A stretch of DNA of 64,000 nt from Streptomyces sp. NBC_00376 (GCF_036077095.1 NZ_CP107960.1:7688001-7752000), one strand, 5' to 3'; positions 1 through 8,911 are shown, counted from the first letter of the stretch. The notes: a model not told the origin generated them from the sequence alone. Program-made: numbers and translations.

Positions 1-406
1 GTGCGAAGAAGATCAGCCGCAGTACCGCACGGGACTTGATGTTGGCGTGCACACCGAGCGCCAGCAGCAGGCCGATGCCGTTCTGGACGACGACCACGGC
101 GATGGTCAGGAGCAGGGTGTTGGTGACGGACTCCAGGGCGCGGCTGTCGTCGAGCAGGGCGCGGAAGTTGTCCACGCCGGTGAAGGAGAAGCCGCCGATG
201 CCCGACCAGTCGGTGAAGGCGTACATCACCCCGGCGAGGCTCGGGTAGAGCACGACGACGGCGTAGACGACGAGGGCCGGGACGACGAAGAGCCAGGGCG
301 GGACGGTGTGGTCGCGGCGCCGGGCCGGTCGGCCGTGACCCGTTAGTGGAACGTCCCCGGCCGCCGTGACCACGCCGGGGACAGTCTTCTGGGGGGCGCT
401 CGTCAC
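1..406 (-). CDS. Sugar ABC transporter permease, MalF type (partial, 5' portion)
   Basis: Only the first 135 codons lie in the window. The GTG start at 406 overlaps the stop of the upstream binding-protein gene (GTGA overlap), which signals translational coupling. After a charged cytoplasmic N-terminus of about 37 residues comes a hydrophobic helix containing LFVVPALVVYAVVVLYPS, then a periplasmic-type stretch with FTDW and the VDNFRALL motif typical of MalF-type permeases, then a second helix near residues 90-115. It should form part of the membrane channel for the sugar bound by the neighbouring lipoprotein, probably a rhamnose-containing product given the GH78 enzyme upstream. The substrate is inferred from context only. 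The conserved EAA loop lies beyond the window edge. Confidence 0.85.
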   Translation of the reverse strand, partial: MTSAPQKTVPGVVTAAGDVPLTGHGRPARRRDHTVPPWLFVVPALVVYAVVVLYPSLAGVMYAFTDWSGIGGFSFTGVDNFRALLDDSRALESVTNTLLLTIAVVVVQNGIGLLLALGVHANIKSRAVLRLIFFA

Positions 407-1710
407 GATTTCTTCCCGTAGGCCTCGTCCATCTGCCCCAGGGCGCCGTCGACGTCCGTCTTCCCGGCGAGCAGATTCTGCACGGCGGCGAAGTGGGCGG
501 GCTGCACCTCGGCGTTGGGCCAGCTCTGGTCCATGAAGGGGACCGCCCGGTTGTCGTCGATGATGGGCAGGAAGTCGGAGAGGACCGGGTCGATCTTCGT
601 CGAGGCATTGCGCTTGAACGGGATCGCGGCCACGGACTGTGCCCAGCGGTCGACGTTCTCCTGCTTCCCGAGGAATTCGATGAACGCCTTCGCCGCGGCC
701 GACTTCCTGGACCGCGCCGAGACGCCGAGCCCGACGACGATGCCCGCCGGGATCCACAGCTTCGCGGGGTCGTCACCACCGGGGAAGGGGAACATGCCGA
801 GGTCCTCCGGGGTCCGGGCGGCCTGGCGGAAGTTGGCGAGCACGGCGGAGACCTGGACGGCCATGGCGGCCTTGCCACCGGCGACCATCGAGGTCTGCTG
901 CTCGTACGTCGTTCCGTTGGGGTTCTCGTTGAAGAATCCCCGGCGCTGGAGTTCCTGGTACTTGCCCATGGCGTCGGCCCACCCGGAGCCGCGGAAGTGC
1001 GCCTTGCCGGAGGCCATCTCGGCGTCGAACCCGGGGTTCTTCGCATAGACGGCGTTGGGGACCAGCGCGTACGTGATCAGCTGGGTGACCCAGGCCGTCT
1101 GTGCGCCGAGTGCGATCGGGATGATGCCCTTGGCCTTCAACTTGGCGCAGACATCCAGGAGCTCGCTCCACGTCCGGGGCGGTTCCACCCCGGCCTTGGC
1201 GAAGGCCTTCTTGTTGTAGATGGCGCCGATGGCGCTGCTGCCCGCCGAGTAGAGATACGTTTTTCCTTCGCGCCGGTAAGCGGGGTGGAAGTTCGCCGGA
1301 ACCTCCTTGGTCCACGCCTGCTCGCTGAGATCGGCGAGCAGACCGGCCTTGGCCAGCTCGACCATGGACATGGCGCTGCCACTGCCCGGATAGAGCACAT
1401 GCACATCCGGGGCGTTGCCCCCGGCGAGTTGGGTGCGCAGCACCGTCTGCACCTGGTCCGTGGGCGCGAAGGAGGTGGCGAACGAGTCGTCGGGATGGGA
1501 CTTGCGGTAGAGGCCGACGAGTTCCTGTATCGGCTTCTGCTGGTCGGCGACGCCGACGACGCGCAGCTTGCCGGAACCGCCGCCGGAGTCGGAGCAGGCG
1601 GTCAGAGCGGGCGGCAGGGCGGCGAGCGCCGCGACCCCGCCGCCGATCCGGAGAAATCCCCGGCGGCCGACCGTGCTTCGGCCCGGCCGGAAGCGAGAAC
1701 CCGTCGTCAT
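403..1710 (-). CDS. Carbohydrate ABC transporter substrate-binding lipoprotein
   Basis: A 435-residue family-1 extracellular solute-binding protein. The chosen ATG at 1710 follows GGAGGA at good spacing; the longer open frame upstream is the antisense of the rhamnosidase gene. The N-terminus has a twin-arginine-like RRGFL (R16-R17), a hydrophobic segment and a lipobox ending at Cys39 (LTAC), so it is probably exported by Tat and lipidated. The mature part has the usual features of the family: an early Q-x-T/TQ-rich segment, VYNKKAFAKAGVEPPRTW and a C-terminal IEFLGKQEN segment. Its start overlaps the stop of the GH78 gene (ATGA) and its stop overlaps the permease start, so the three genes form one tightly coupled operon. 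The substrate is likely a rhamnose-containing sugar, inferred from the neighbour. Confidence 0.9.
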   Translation of the reverse strand: MTTGSRFRPGRSTVGRRGFLRIGGGVAALAALPPALTACSDSGGGSGKLRVVGVADQQKPIQELVGLYRKSHPDDSFATSFAPTDQVQTVLRTQLAGGNAPDVHVLYPGSGSAMSMVELAKAGLLADLSEQAWTKEVPANFHPAYRREGKTYLYSAGSSAIGAIYNKKAFAKAGVEPPRTWSELLDVCAKLKAKGIIPIALGAQTAWVTQLITYALVPNAVYAKNPGFDAEMASGKAHFRGSGWADAMGKYQELQRRGFFNENPNGTTYEQQTSMVAGGKAAMAVQVSAVLANFRQAARTPEDLGMFPFPGGDDPAKLWIPAGIVVGLGVSARSRKSAAAKAFIEFLGKQENVDRWAQSVAAIPFKRNASTKIDPVLSDFLPIIDDNRAVPFMDQSWPNAEVQPAHFAAVQNLLAGKTDVDGALGQMDEAYGKKS

Positions 1711-4622
1711 GGTGTGTCCTCCTCGTACGAACGGGCGAACGAAGGTTTCGTCGCCGGTCCTGATGTGCGTCGGCTCGGGGTGAGCGACAGCGGCAGTTCC
1801 GCCCCGGCCGGCCCCGCGTGGCAGTCCACCGGAGGATGGGTCGCGGTGAAGCGGTAGGAGCCCGAGGACACGCGGTGGACCACGTGGTCGGAGGCGGTCG
1901 CGATCAGCGTGATGTGGCGGTCGTCGGCGCCCGGCACCAGGCCCGATTCGCGGACCGAGCCGGGGTCCGTGGTGGGCACGTACACATCGGCGGTGGCGCC
2001 GGGCGGTACCAGAACACGCAGGGCGATCCGGTCGCCCTGCCGCTCCCAGGTCACCCTCACGGTGCCGCGCACGGTCTCGTGGTGGGCGCTCGCGTGGCGC
2101 AGGCCGCCGGGGCGCGGCCGGATCCGCAGGTGCCGGTATCCAGTGGAGTCCGGCGCCTGGTCCAGGCCGGCGACACCGCGGTAGAGCCATTCGCCGATCG
2201 AACCGAGCGCGTAGTGGTTGAAGGAGTTCATCGACGGTGCCCGGAATCCCGTGCCCGGGGTCCAGCCGTCCCAGCGTTCCCAGATCGTGGTGGCGCCGTG
2301 CCGCAGCGGGAACCGCCACGAAGGCACCTCGTCGCGGAGCAGGAGCGCATGGGCGAGGTCGGCCCGTCCGTGGTCGTCGAGGACGGGCGCGGCGAGCGCC
2401 ACCCCGAGGAATCCCGTCAGCAGGGCGGGCCCGGCCGACTCGATGAGTTCGGCGAGACGGCGGGCGGCCGCCTCGGCGAGCCCGGTGGGCAGCAGATCGA
2501 AGGCGAGCGCGACGAGATACCCGGTCTGGGTGTCACCGGCGACGCGTACGGACAGGCCGTCCGCGGTATTCAGGGACGTCACGAACTGCTCGGTGAACGT
2601 ACGGCGGATGTCGTCCGCCAGCCGGTGGTAGCGCTCGCCGGTGTCCTTCTGCCCGAGCACATCGGCGGCCTGCGCGGTGAGCCGGGTGCTCTGCGCGAAG
2701 TACGCGGTTGCGATCACGTCGCGCGGGGTGGGGGTGCCCGGGGCGAGCCAGTCGGAGAAGTGCGGGCCCACCCGGTCGCGCCAGATCAGACCGGGGTTGT
2801 GGCGATGGATCAGGTCGACCCAGGCGCACATGCCTTCCAGGGCCCGGGAGAGGAACCGCGGGTCGTCGTAGACGCGGTAGAGGTGCCAGGGGATGATCAC
2901 TCCCGCGTCGGCCCAGCCGGGCGCCCCCTCGTCCGCGACGCCCACGAGGCGTGGAGCGACATTGGTGAAGCCGCCGTCGGGGGTGCGGGCGTCGTCGACA
3001 TCGCGCAGCCACTTGGTGAAGAACGCGGCGACATCCGCGTTGAGCGCGGCCGTGGGCAGGAAGACCTGCGCGTCCGCGAGCCAGCCGAGCCGCTCGTCGC
3101 GCTGCGGACAGTCCGTGGGCACGCTCACGAAGTTCGAACGCTGTCCCCACGCCACACAGTCGTGGAGCCGTCTCAGCTCGGCGTCCGAGCAGTCGAACTC
3201 CCCGGCCCACGGGGTGTCGCTGTGCAGCGCCACGGCGACGACATCGGCCTCGGCCAGCTCGGGCACGCCGCTGATCTCCGCGTACCGGAACCCGTGATAC
3301 GTGAAGCGCGGCTCGAACACGATGTGCTCGCGCCCGTCCCCGACGAGCACATCGGTCGCCGCGGCGGTGCGCAGATTGGCCGTGTACAGCTGCCCCGTCC
3401 CGTCCAGCACCTCGGCGTGCCGGACCACCACCCGGGCCCCGGCCGCGAGTCGGCGCACGCTCAGCCGTACGCGTCCGGCGAGGTTCTGGCCGAAGTCGAC
3501 GACGTGGGTCCCGGGGGAGACGCGTTCGACCGAGCGCGGCCGCAGTGCGGTCATCGCCCGCACGGGCTCGTCGGCGGAGGCCACCAGCAGGCGGTGATCG
3601 GCGTCGGTGACCTGGGCGGGGGACCAGCCGGAGTCGTCGAAGCCGGGCAGCTCCCAGCCATCGGCGGAGCGCCGGAGGTCATGGCACTCGCCCATCAGCA
3701 GATCCGCGTGGCGGATCACCCCGGTGGCGGTGCGCCAGGTGTCGTCGGTGACCAGCACGGAGCACCGGCCGTCCGCCCCGGTCAGGTGGAGTTCGGCCAG
3801 GAACTGGGGGTACGAGCCGTAGTGGGCCCCGGCCCGGCGCGGCTCGAAGCCGACGAATCCGCTCCACCAGCCGTCGGCGACGGTGGCCGAGAGGACGTTC
3901 TCGCCGTCCCGCAGCGAGGCGGTCACGTCGTACGTCTGGTACTGCACCCGGTGGTGGTAGTCGGTCCAGCCGGGTGCGAGCTCGGCGTCGCCGACCCGTT
4001 CGCCGTTGAGCCGGACCTCGTACAGGCCGCGCGCGCTGACGTACAGCCTGGCCCGGGTGCCGGACGACGCGGTGAAGGCCCGGCGCAGCACGGGGCACGG
4101 GGCGAGCCCGTGGTCGTCGAGGGCGAACTCGCCCTCGGTGGGCGCGTCCATGACATCGACCGGGCGGGCCTCGTGGGTGATCCACGAGGCCCGCCACTCG
4201 TCGGTCCGGGTGAAGCCGGTCTCGAACCACGAGCTGTCCTCGGCGGGCGTGTCCGACCCGGTCGGCCACACCGAGACCCGCCAGTGGAAGCGCGTACGGC
4301 CCGGCAGAGCCGGACCGGCGTAGTCGACGGCCGTGGCGCCGGGATCGGCCACCCGGCCGGTGTCCCAGAGGAGTCGGCCGCCCCCGTCCAGATCCCCGGC
4401 GTGCTCGGCGACGCGGATCCGGTAGGCCACCGGGTCGTCGCCACGGACGTCGGAGGCCAGCCGCCAGGAGAGCCGGGGCGCGGGTTCGTCGATCCCCAGC
4501 GGGGTGGTGCGGTGTTCGCACCGCAGGCCGTACGGACGCAGCCTCCGGGCCTCCGGACGGCCGGTCACCGGCCCTTCGGCGGGGCGGCGGGCGGGGACAC
4601 CCGCTGCCGGGGAACCGGACAC
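1707..4622 (-). CDS. Alpha-L-rhamnosidase, glycoside hydrolase family 78
   Basis: A 971-residue enzyme that hydrolyses terminal alpha-L-rhamnose from glycosides. The domain order fits GH78: an N-terminal beta-sandwich (about residues 25-150), a Bac_rhamnosid_N-like part with the WTDYHHRVQYQTYDVT segment, a second sandwich, then the catalytic (alpha/alpha)6 barrel containing CPQRDERLGW near residue 505, where the family's acidic catalytic residues lie, and a C-terminal sandwich with the YRHLRIRPRPGGLRHA segment. I chose GTG at 4622 because GGAAGGA stands seven bases before it; a GTG at 4628 is closer to the SD and an ATG at 4769 would include the AT-rich promoter region. No convincing signal peptide is seen, so it is probably cytosolic and acts on imported glycosides. 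First gene of an operon with a sugar ABC transporter. Confidence 0.9.
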   Translation of the reverse strand: MSGSPAAGVPARRPAEGPVTGRPEARRLRPYGLRCEHRTTPLGIDEPAPRLSWRLASDVRGDDPVAYRIRVAEHAGDLDGGGRLLWDTGRVADPGATAVDYAGPALPGRTRFHWRVSVWPTGSDTPAEDSSWFETGFTRTDEWRASWITHEARPVDVMDAPTEGEFALDDHGLAPCPVLRRAFTASSGTRARLYVSARGLYEVRLNGERVGDAELAPGWTDYHHRVQYQTYDVTASLRDGENVLSATVADGWWSGFVGFEPRRAGAHYGSYPQFLAELHLTGADGRCSVLVTDDTWRTATGVIRHADLLMGECHDLRRSADGWELPGFDDSGWSPAQVTDADHRLLVASADEPVRAMTALRPRSVERVSPGTHVVDFGQNLAGRVRLSVRRLAAGARVVVRHAEVLDGTGQLYTANLRTAAATDVLVGDGREHIVFEPRFTYHGFRYAEISGVPELAEADVVAVALHSDTPWAGEFDCSDAELRRLHDCVAWGQRSNFVSVPTDCPQRDERLGWLADAQVFLPTAALNADVAAFFTKWLRDVDDARTPDGGFTNVAPRLVGVADEGAPGWADAGVIIPWHLYRVYDDPRFLSRALEGMCAWVDLIHRHNPGLIWRDRVGPHFSDWLAPGTPTPRDVIATAYFAQSTRLTAQAADVLGQKDTGERYHRLADDIRRTFTEQFVTSLNTADGLSVRVAGDTQTGYLVALAFDLLPTGLAEAAARRLAELIESAGPALLTGFLGVALAAPVLDDHGRADLAHALLLRDEVPSWRFPLRHGATTIWERWDGWTPGTGFRAPSMNSFNHYALGSIGEWLYRGVAGLDQAPDSTGYRHLRIRPRPGGLRHASAHHETVRGTVRVTWERQGDRIALRVLVPPGATADVYVPTTDPGSVRESGLVPGADDRHITLIATASDHVVHRVSSGSYRFTATHPPVDCHAGPAGAELPLSLTPSRRTSGPATKPSFARSYEEDTP

Positions 4623-4664
4623 GAACACGTCCTTCCGTCGCACCGAATTTCCCGATGTGAAATC

Positions 4665-4672
4665 TAACGTTA
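4665..4672 (-). promoter_or_regulatory. Palindrome TAACGTTA upstream of the GH78 operon
   Basis: A perfect 8-base palindrome with a central CG lies in an AT-rich patch (about 4655-4680), 43 bases upstream of the chosen GTG start. LacI-family operators typically are palindromes centred on CG, so this may be a sugar-repressor site. No regulator gene is adjacent inside the window. The assignment is inference from shape and position. Confidence 0.35.
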
Positions 4673-4836
4673 ATTCTGTGGCGTGGAGACTATGAGCCGC
4701 CCTCAGGGGTGTCAAGGGTGTTGCCGACCTGGGATCGGTCGCGTCGGAGAAGGGCTGATGTCCCCTCAACTAACCACCTGTGAACGGCGATATGACCACT
4801 CGTAGGTGGTCTTGTGGCGTGTGTTTCCTCTGTGAT

Positions 4837-4858
4837 ATTCACCCTGTGATTACCACAT
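4837..4858 (+). promoter_or_regulatory. Pho-box-like 11-base direct repeats before phoD
   Basis: Two adjacent 11-base units, ATTCACCCTGT and GATTACCACAT, match the GTTCACCnnnn unit of Streptomyces PhoP boxes at 6/7 and 5/7 positions with the correct 11-base phasing. They sit about 74 bases upstream of the phoD start, a plausible promoter position. A short inverted repeat (GACCAC/GTGGTC, 4794-4811) lies just upstream. PhoP control of phoD is known in Streptomyces; that this exact site is bound is inference. Confidence 0.4.
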
Positions 4859-4931
4859 GGACGGGCGTGAAATCACGCGCCGATCCCATCTCGTACCGGA
4901 CGGAATCCCGCCCGACGAAGGGACGAGTTTC

Positions 4932-6536
4932 ATGCAAATGAACAGAGCGTCAAGTGGTACCGGAGGGTTCGGGAGACGGGTGATGCTCGGCGGAACGGTC
5001 GGCATGGCCCTGGCCGCGTCCGGCCTGTCGGCCGGCCGGGCCTGGGGTGACACACCCTTCCACGAGGACCCGTTCACCCTCGGCGTCGCGTCCGGCGATC
5101 CGTGGCCGGACGGGGTCGTCCTGTGGACCCGCCTCGCCCCCCAGCCCCTCGCGCCCGACGGCAGCGGCGGCATGCCGCCGTACGCCGTCGACGTGCAGTG
5201 GGAGGTCGCCCGCGACGACCGCTTCCGGTCCGTCGTACGCCGGGGACGGACCCGGGCGGTGCCCGAGCTCGCCCACTCCGTCCACGTGGAGGTCTCCGGA
5301 CTCCAGCCGGACCGGCACTACTACTACCGCTTCCGCGCCGGCCGCATGCACAGCCCGGTCGGCCGCACCCGCACCGCGCCCCCGCCGAACAGCCGGCCCA
5401 GGGAGCTCGACTTCGCCTTCGTCTCCTGCCAGGCGTGGTTCGAGGGCTTCTACACCGCCTACCGGCACCTTGCCGAGGAGGACGTCGACCTGGTCCTGCA
5501 CCTCGGCGACTACATCTACGAGAACGCCATCGACGCCATGGGGGGCGTGCGCAACGTCCCCGTGGCCGCCGAGCTGCGGCCCGAGCCGATGAACCTCGTC
5601 CAGTACCGCAACCGCCACGCCCTCCACCGCTTCGACCCCGACCTCATCGCCGCCCACCAGGCCCACCCGTTCGCCCTCGTCTGGGACGACCACGAGGTCG
5701 AGGACAACTGGGCGCGCGACAAGTCCAAGGCAGACACCGAGCCCGACCAGGACCCGGCGGTCTTCCGCGAGCGCGCGGCGGCAGCCTTCCAGGCCTACTA
5801 CGAGCACCTCCCGCTGCGGCTGCCGAACAAGCCGAACGGCTTCGAGGCACGCATGTACCGCCGTCTGCGCTACGGGCGGATGGCCACCTTCCACATCCTC
5901 GACACCCGGCTCTTCCGCGACGACCAGCCCTGCGGCGACGGCACCAGGAGCGGCTGCGACGAACGGCTGACACCGGGCCGCACCATCCTCGGCCCCGAGC
6001 AGGAACAGTGGCTCTTCAACGGCCTCGGGCGCTCCGACGCGACGTGGAACATGATCTCCCAGCAGATCCCCGTGACCCAGGTCGACACCGACCCCGGCCC
6101 CGGCCAGGCATTCGTGATGGACTTCTGGGACGGTTACGTGGACGCCCGCCAACGGCTGTTCAAGGAGCTCACCGACCGCAGTGTGAGCAACCCGGTCGTC
6201 CTCACCGGCGACATGCACCGCCACCTCGCCGCCGATCTCAAGCAGAACTTCGACGATCCGGGATCACCGACGCTCGGTGTCGAATTCGTCGGTTCGTCCA
6301 TCTCCACCACCAAGGACGGAATGGACCTGGACCCCTCCGGCGCCAGGCTGCTCGCGGCCAACGAGCACATAAAGTTCACAAACTTCCAGCGCGGATACGT
6401 GCACTGCTCGCTGACCCGGAACAGCTGCCGCGCCGACTTCAAGGTGCTCCCGTACGTCACCACCCCCGGCGCACCCATCTCGACCCGGACCTCCTACGTG
6501 ACCGAGGCCGGTCATCCAGGGCTCCAGGAGGCCTGA
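4932..6536 (+). CDS. phoD: Alkaline phosphatase D, Tat-exported
   Basis: A 534-residue secreted PhoD-type phosphatase/phosphodiesterase that releases phosphate from phosphoesters outside the cell. The ATG at 4932 follows AAGGGA at seven bases; the longer frame from 4857 lacks an SD. The N-terminus carries twin arginines (R15-R16 in FGRRVML) and a hydrophobic stretch ending near AWG, a Tat signal. An N-terminal PhoD_N fold with the FTLGVASGDP segment is followed by metal-site motifs: FVSCQAW (about 164-170), LHLGDYIYE (about 189-197), WDDHEVEDNW (about 251-260) and GDMHRH (about 427-432). The Cys in VSCQ matches the residue that ligates Fe in PhoD enzymes. Upstream Pho-box-like repeats suggest phosphate-starvation control. 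Length and motifs are normal for the family. Confidence 0.93.
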   Translation: MQMNRASSGTGGFGRRVMLGGTVGMALAASGLSAGRAWGDTPFHEDPFTLGVASGDPWPDGVVLWTRLAPQPLAPDGSGGMPPYAVDVQWEVARDDRFRSVVRRGRTRAVPELAHSVHVEVSGLQPDRHYYYRFRAGRMHSPVGRTRTAPPPNSRPRELDFAFVSCQAWFEGFYTAYRHLAEEDVDLVLHLGDYIYENAIDAMGGVRNVPVAAELRPEPMNLVQYRNRHALHRFDPDLIAAHQAHPFALVWDDHEVEDNWARDKSKADTEPDQDPAVFRERAAAAFQAYYEHLPLRLPNKPNGFEARMYRRLRYGRMATFHILDTRLFRDDQPCGDGTRSGCDERLTPGRTILGPEQEQWLFNGLGRSDATWNMISQQIPVTQVDTDPGPGQAFVMDFWDGYVDARQRLFKELTDRSVSNPVVLTGDMHRHLAADLKQNFDDPGSPTLGVEFVGSSISTTKDGMDLDPSGARLLAANEHIKFTNFQRGYVHCSLTRNSCRADFKVLPYVTTPGAPISTRTSYVTEAGHPGLQEA

Positions 6537-6553
6537 GGAAACACCCGCCGAGC

Positions 6554-6575
6554 GGTGCCCCGGGAACGGGGCGCC
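6554..6575. terminator. Hairpin terminator after phoD
   Basis: Arms GGTGCCCCG and CGGGGCGCC (8 of 9 paired, one G-U) flank a GGAA loop, 17 bases past the phoD stop and just before the convergent small membrane protein gene ends. It could serve both strands. There is no clear U-tract, as is common in high-GC actinobacteria. Confidence 0.55.
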
Positions 6576-6595
6576 GCCCGCGCGGATCCCCGGGA

Positions 6596-6754
6596 TCAGG
6601 ACTCGCGCGTCGCCGCCATTCCCAGGGTGATCAGGCCGAGCACCACCCAACCGAACCAGAGCCAGCCGCTGCTCCCCAGGGCCACCGTGTAGGCGGTGAC
6701 CACGACCAGGGCGGTCAGCGTGAGCACTCCCATGGCCTTCGTGGATCCGGACAT
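6596..6754 (-). CDS. Small two-helix membrane protein (52 aa)
   Basis: A short gene with a strong SD (GAGGAGGG) before ATG. The 52-residue product begins MSGSTKAMGVL and has two hydrophobic segments (about residues 9-27 and 30-46) separated by GSSG, ending in TRES. Codon use is typical for this genome (G/C in nearly all third positions), supporting a real gene. It lies downstream of the CtaG-type gene on the same strand, 66 bases away, and may belong to the same transcript. I do not recognise a family; a role beside the cytochrome oxidase assembly protein is only suggested by position. Confidence 0.7.
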   Translation of the reverse strand: MSGSTKAMGVLTLTALVVVTAYTVALGSSGWLWFGWVVLGLITLGMAATRES

Positions 6755-6820
6755 GCCCGCACCCTCCTCATCGGCCGTGCGGCCGTGGATGCCATCGTCA
6801 CCCCTGAGGCATGCCCACCG

Positions 6821-7771
6821 CTACTGCCCGCGCGCCTGCAATGAGGCGAGATAGGCGTTGTACGCCTGCAGCTCCTGGTCACCGTCCCGGTCGGCCCGGC
6901 GGTCCGAGCGCTTCGCCGTCCGCTGCTCGGAGCGGTACCACTGGAAGACCAGCGCGATCAGCACCAGCACCGAGGGGATCTCACTGAAGGCCCAGGCGAT
7001 ACCGCCCGCCCAGCCCTGATCGCTCAGTGCGTCGATGCCCAGCGAGGCCGGCGGATTCTGGTACGTCCCCACCATCGGGGTGGTCGCCATCATGAGGGCG
7101 ATACCGAAGAACGCGTGGAACGGCATCCCGGCGAACAGCTCCAGCATCCGCATCACATAGCCGGGGCGGTGCGGCCCCGGGTCGACGCCCATGATCGGCC
7201 AGAAGAACACCAGGCCGACCGCGAGGAAGTGCACCATCATCGCGATGTGACCGGTCTTCGAGCCCATCAGGAAATCGAAGAGCGGGGTGAAGTACAGCCC
7301 GTACAGGCTGGCGATGAAGAGCGGGATCGTGAAGGCCGGATGCGTGATGATCTTCATGTACCGGCTGTGCAGCAGCTTGAGCAGCAGCTCGCGCGGCCCC
7401 GTGCGGCCACGGCCCGCGACCGGCAGTGCACGCAGCGCCAACGTCACCGGAGCGCCCAGCAGCAGCAGGATCGGCGACAGCATGCTGATCACCATGTGCT
7501 GCACCATGTGCACGCTGAACATGACCATGCCGTAGTCGTTGAGCCTGGTGCACATCACCAGGGCGATGCTCAGCACGCCGACGACGAAGAACACGATCCG
7601 GCCGACCGGCCAGTCGTCCCCGCGTCTGCGCAGCCGCAGCACGGCGTACGCGTACAGGCCGATGCCGAGAACGCAACCGATGAGGAAGAAGGGGTCCGCG
7701 GAGAATTGGAGCCCACGTCCCAGCGTGAACGGCGGCAGATCCATGTTCATGCCGTGCCCGCTGTGATCCAT
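6821..7771 (-). CDS. ctaG: Cytochrome c oxidase assembly protein, caa3_CtaG family
   Basis: A 316-residue polytopic membrane protein with about seven to eight predicted helices. It matches the CtaG family of Bacillus/actinobacteria, which helps assemble heme-copper oxidase, probably by delivering copper. Seen features: an N-terminal MDHSGHGMNM His/Met-rich tail that could bind copper, a long helix after GVLGIGLYAYAVLRLRRR, the conserved segment VHMVQHMVISMLSPILLLLGAP with His residues in the membrane, and a Met/His-rich loop GSKTGHIAMMVHFLAVGL. The hydrophilic C-terminus contains RSEQRTAKRSDRRADRD. The gene stands alone between pfkA (separated by a terminator) and the 52-residue protein. Its family is distinct from Cox11-type CtaG despite the shared name. 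Confidence 0.85.
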   Translation of the reverse strand: MDHSGHGMNMDLPPFTLGRGLQFSADPFFLIGCVLGIGLYAYAVLRLRRRGDDWPVGRIVFFVVGVLSIALVMCTRLNDYGMVMFSVHMVQHMVISMLSPILLLLGAPVTLALRALPVAGRGRTGPRELLLKLLHSRYMKIITHPAFTIPLFIASLYGLYFTPLFDFLMGSKTGHIAMMVHFLAVGLVFFWPIMGVDPGPHRPGYVMRMLELFAGMPFHAFFGIALMMATTPMVGTYQNPPASLGIDALSDQGWAGGIAWAFSEIPSVLVLIALVFQWYRSEQRTAKRSDRRADRDGDQELQAYNAYLASLQARGQ

Positions 7772-7830
7772 CTGTTCACTCCTGCTGGGGGCATCCCCGT
7801 TTCGTGCCGGTTGTCCCGACCAGAGTAGAA

Positions 7831-7862
7831 CTGCCCCCGGCCGCAGCTGCGGCCGGGGGCAG
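7831..7862 (-). terminator. Perfect 32-base palindromic terminator after pfkA
   Basis: Sixteen-base arms beginning CTGCCCCCGGCCGCAG pair perfectly with no unpaired centre, so the real loop would be the central four bases. It starts 21 bases past the pfkA stop and precedes the ctaG start, so it should separate the two minus-strand units. It is GC-rich and lacks a U-run. Confidence 0.7.
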
Positions 7863-7882
7863 TCCGAAGGACGAGGCGTCGC

Positions 7883-8911
7883 TCAGAGCACGCACTCCGC
7901 CTCGGCGTACCGCTCGGCCGGGACCGTCTTCAGCGTCTCCACGGCCTTGTTCAGCGGCACCATCACGATGTCCGTGCCGCGCAGCGCCGTCAGCATGCCG
8001 AATTCGCCGCGGTGCGCCGCCTCCACCGCGTGCCAGCCGAAGCGGGTGGCGAGCACCCGGTCGTACGCGGTCGGCGTGCCACCGCGCTGCACATGGCCGA
8101 GGATCACCGGGCGGGCCTCCTTGCCCAGACGCCGCTCCAGCTCGCCGGAGAGCTGCGTGGCCATGCCGGCGAACCGCTCGTGCCCGTAGATGTCCTTGGT
8201 GCCCTGCTCGATCTCCATCGACGTGCCCTCGCGGGGCTTGGCGCCCTCGGCGACGACGACGATCGCGAACTTCTTGCCCGCCGAGAAACGCCGCCCGACC
8301 ACCTCGGTCAGCTCGTCGATGTCGAAGGGGCGCTCCGGCACGACGATGGCGTGCGCGCCGGCCGCCATGCCCGAGTGCAGGGCGATCCAGCCGGTGTGGC
8401 GGCCCATGACCTCGACGATCAGCACCCGCTGGTGCGATTCGGCGGTCGTCTTGAGCCGGTCGAGTGCCTCGGTCGCGACACCGACGGCGGTGTCGAAGCC
8501 GAAGGTCACATCCGTGGAGGCGATGTCGTTGTCGATGGTCTTCGGTACGCCGACGATCGGCAGCCCCGCCTCGGAGAGCAGGTTGGCCGCCTTCAGCGTG
8601 CCCTCGCCGCCGATCGGGATGATCGCGTCGAGACCGAGGTCGGAGACGTGGCCCCTGGCCTGCTCCACCCCGCCGCGCAGATGGGCGGGCTGGACCCGGG
8701 AGGAGCCGAGGATCGTGCCGCCCCGGGCGAGGATGCCGCCGACCGCGTCGAGGTCGAGCTTGCGGTAGTCGCCCTCCAGGAGGCCTTTCCAGCCGTCGTG
8801 GAAGCCGATGACCTCGTCGCCGTGGTCGACCACCGCGCGATGAACGACGGAACGGATGACGGCATTGAGGCCGGGGCAGTCGCCGCCGGAGGTGAGAACA
8901 CCAATTCGCAT
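7883..8911 (-). CDS. pfkA: ATP-dependent 6-phosphofructokinase
   Basis: A 342-residue enzyme that phosphorylates fructose 6-phosphate in glycolysis. The ATG at 8911 gives the standard N-terminus MRIGVLTSGGDCPGLN; the upstream extension is not family-like. GGDCPGLN (9-16) and GGEGT (101-105) form the nucleotide site; Gly at the fourth position of GGEGT, where PPi-dependent enzymes have Asp, supports ATP use. PKTIDNDI (124-131) carries the catalytic aspartates, and MGRHTGW and the HVQRGGTPTAYDR segment bind the sugar phosphate. It is monocistronic between two hairpins. Streptomyces carry several pfkA paralogues, so this may be one of a set. Confidence 0.95.
   Translation of the reverse strand: MRIGVLTSGGDCPGLNAVIRSVVHRAVVDHGDEVIGFHDGWKGLLEGDYRKLDLDAVGGILARGGTILGSSRVQPAHLRGGVEQARGHVSDLGLDAIIPIGGEGTLKAANLLSEAGLPIVGVPKTIDNDIASTDVTFGFDTAVGVATEALDRLKTTAESHQRVLIVEVMGRHTGWIALHSGMAAGAHAIVVPERPFDIDELTEVVGRRFSAGKKFAIVVVAEGAKPREGTSMEIEQGTKDIYGHERFAGMATQLSGELERRLGKEARPVILGHVQRGGTPTAYDRVLATRFGWHAVEAAHRGEFGMLTALRGTDIVMVPLNKAVETLKTVPAERYAEAECVL

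Noticed and set aside
1818..4667. A 949-codon open frame on the plus strand opposite the rhamnosidase gene.
   Set aside because: It is rich in Arg, Gly, Pro and Val with no domain, exactly the antisense shadow expected from high-GC codon bias.
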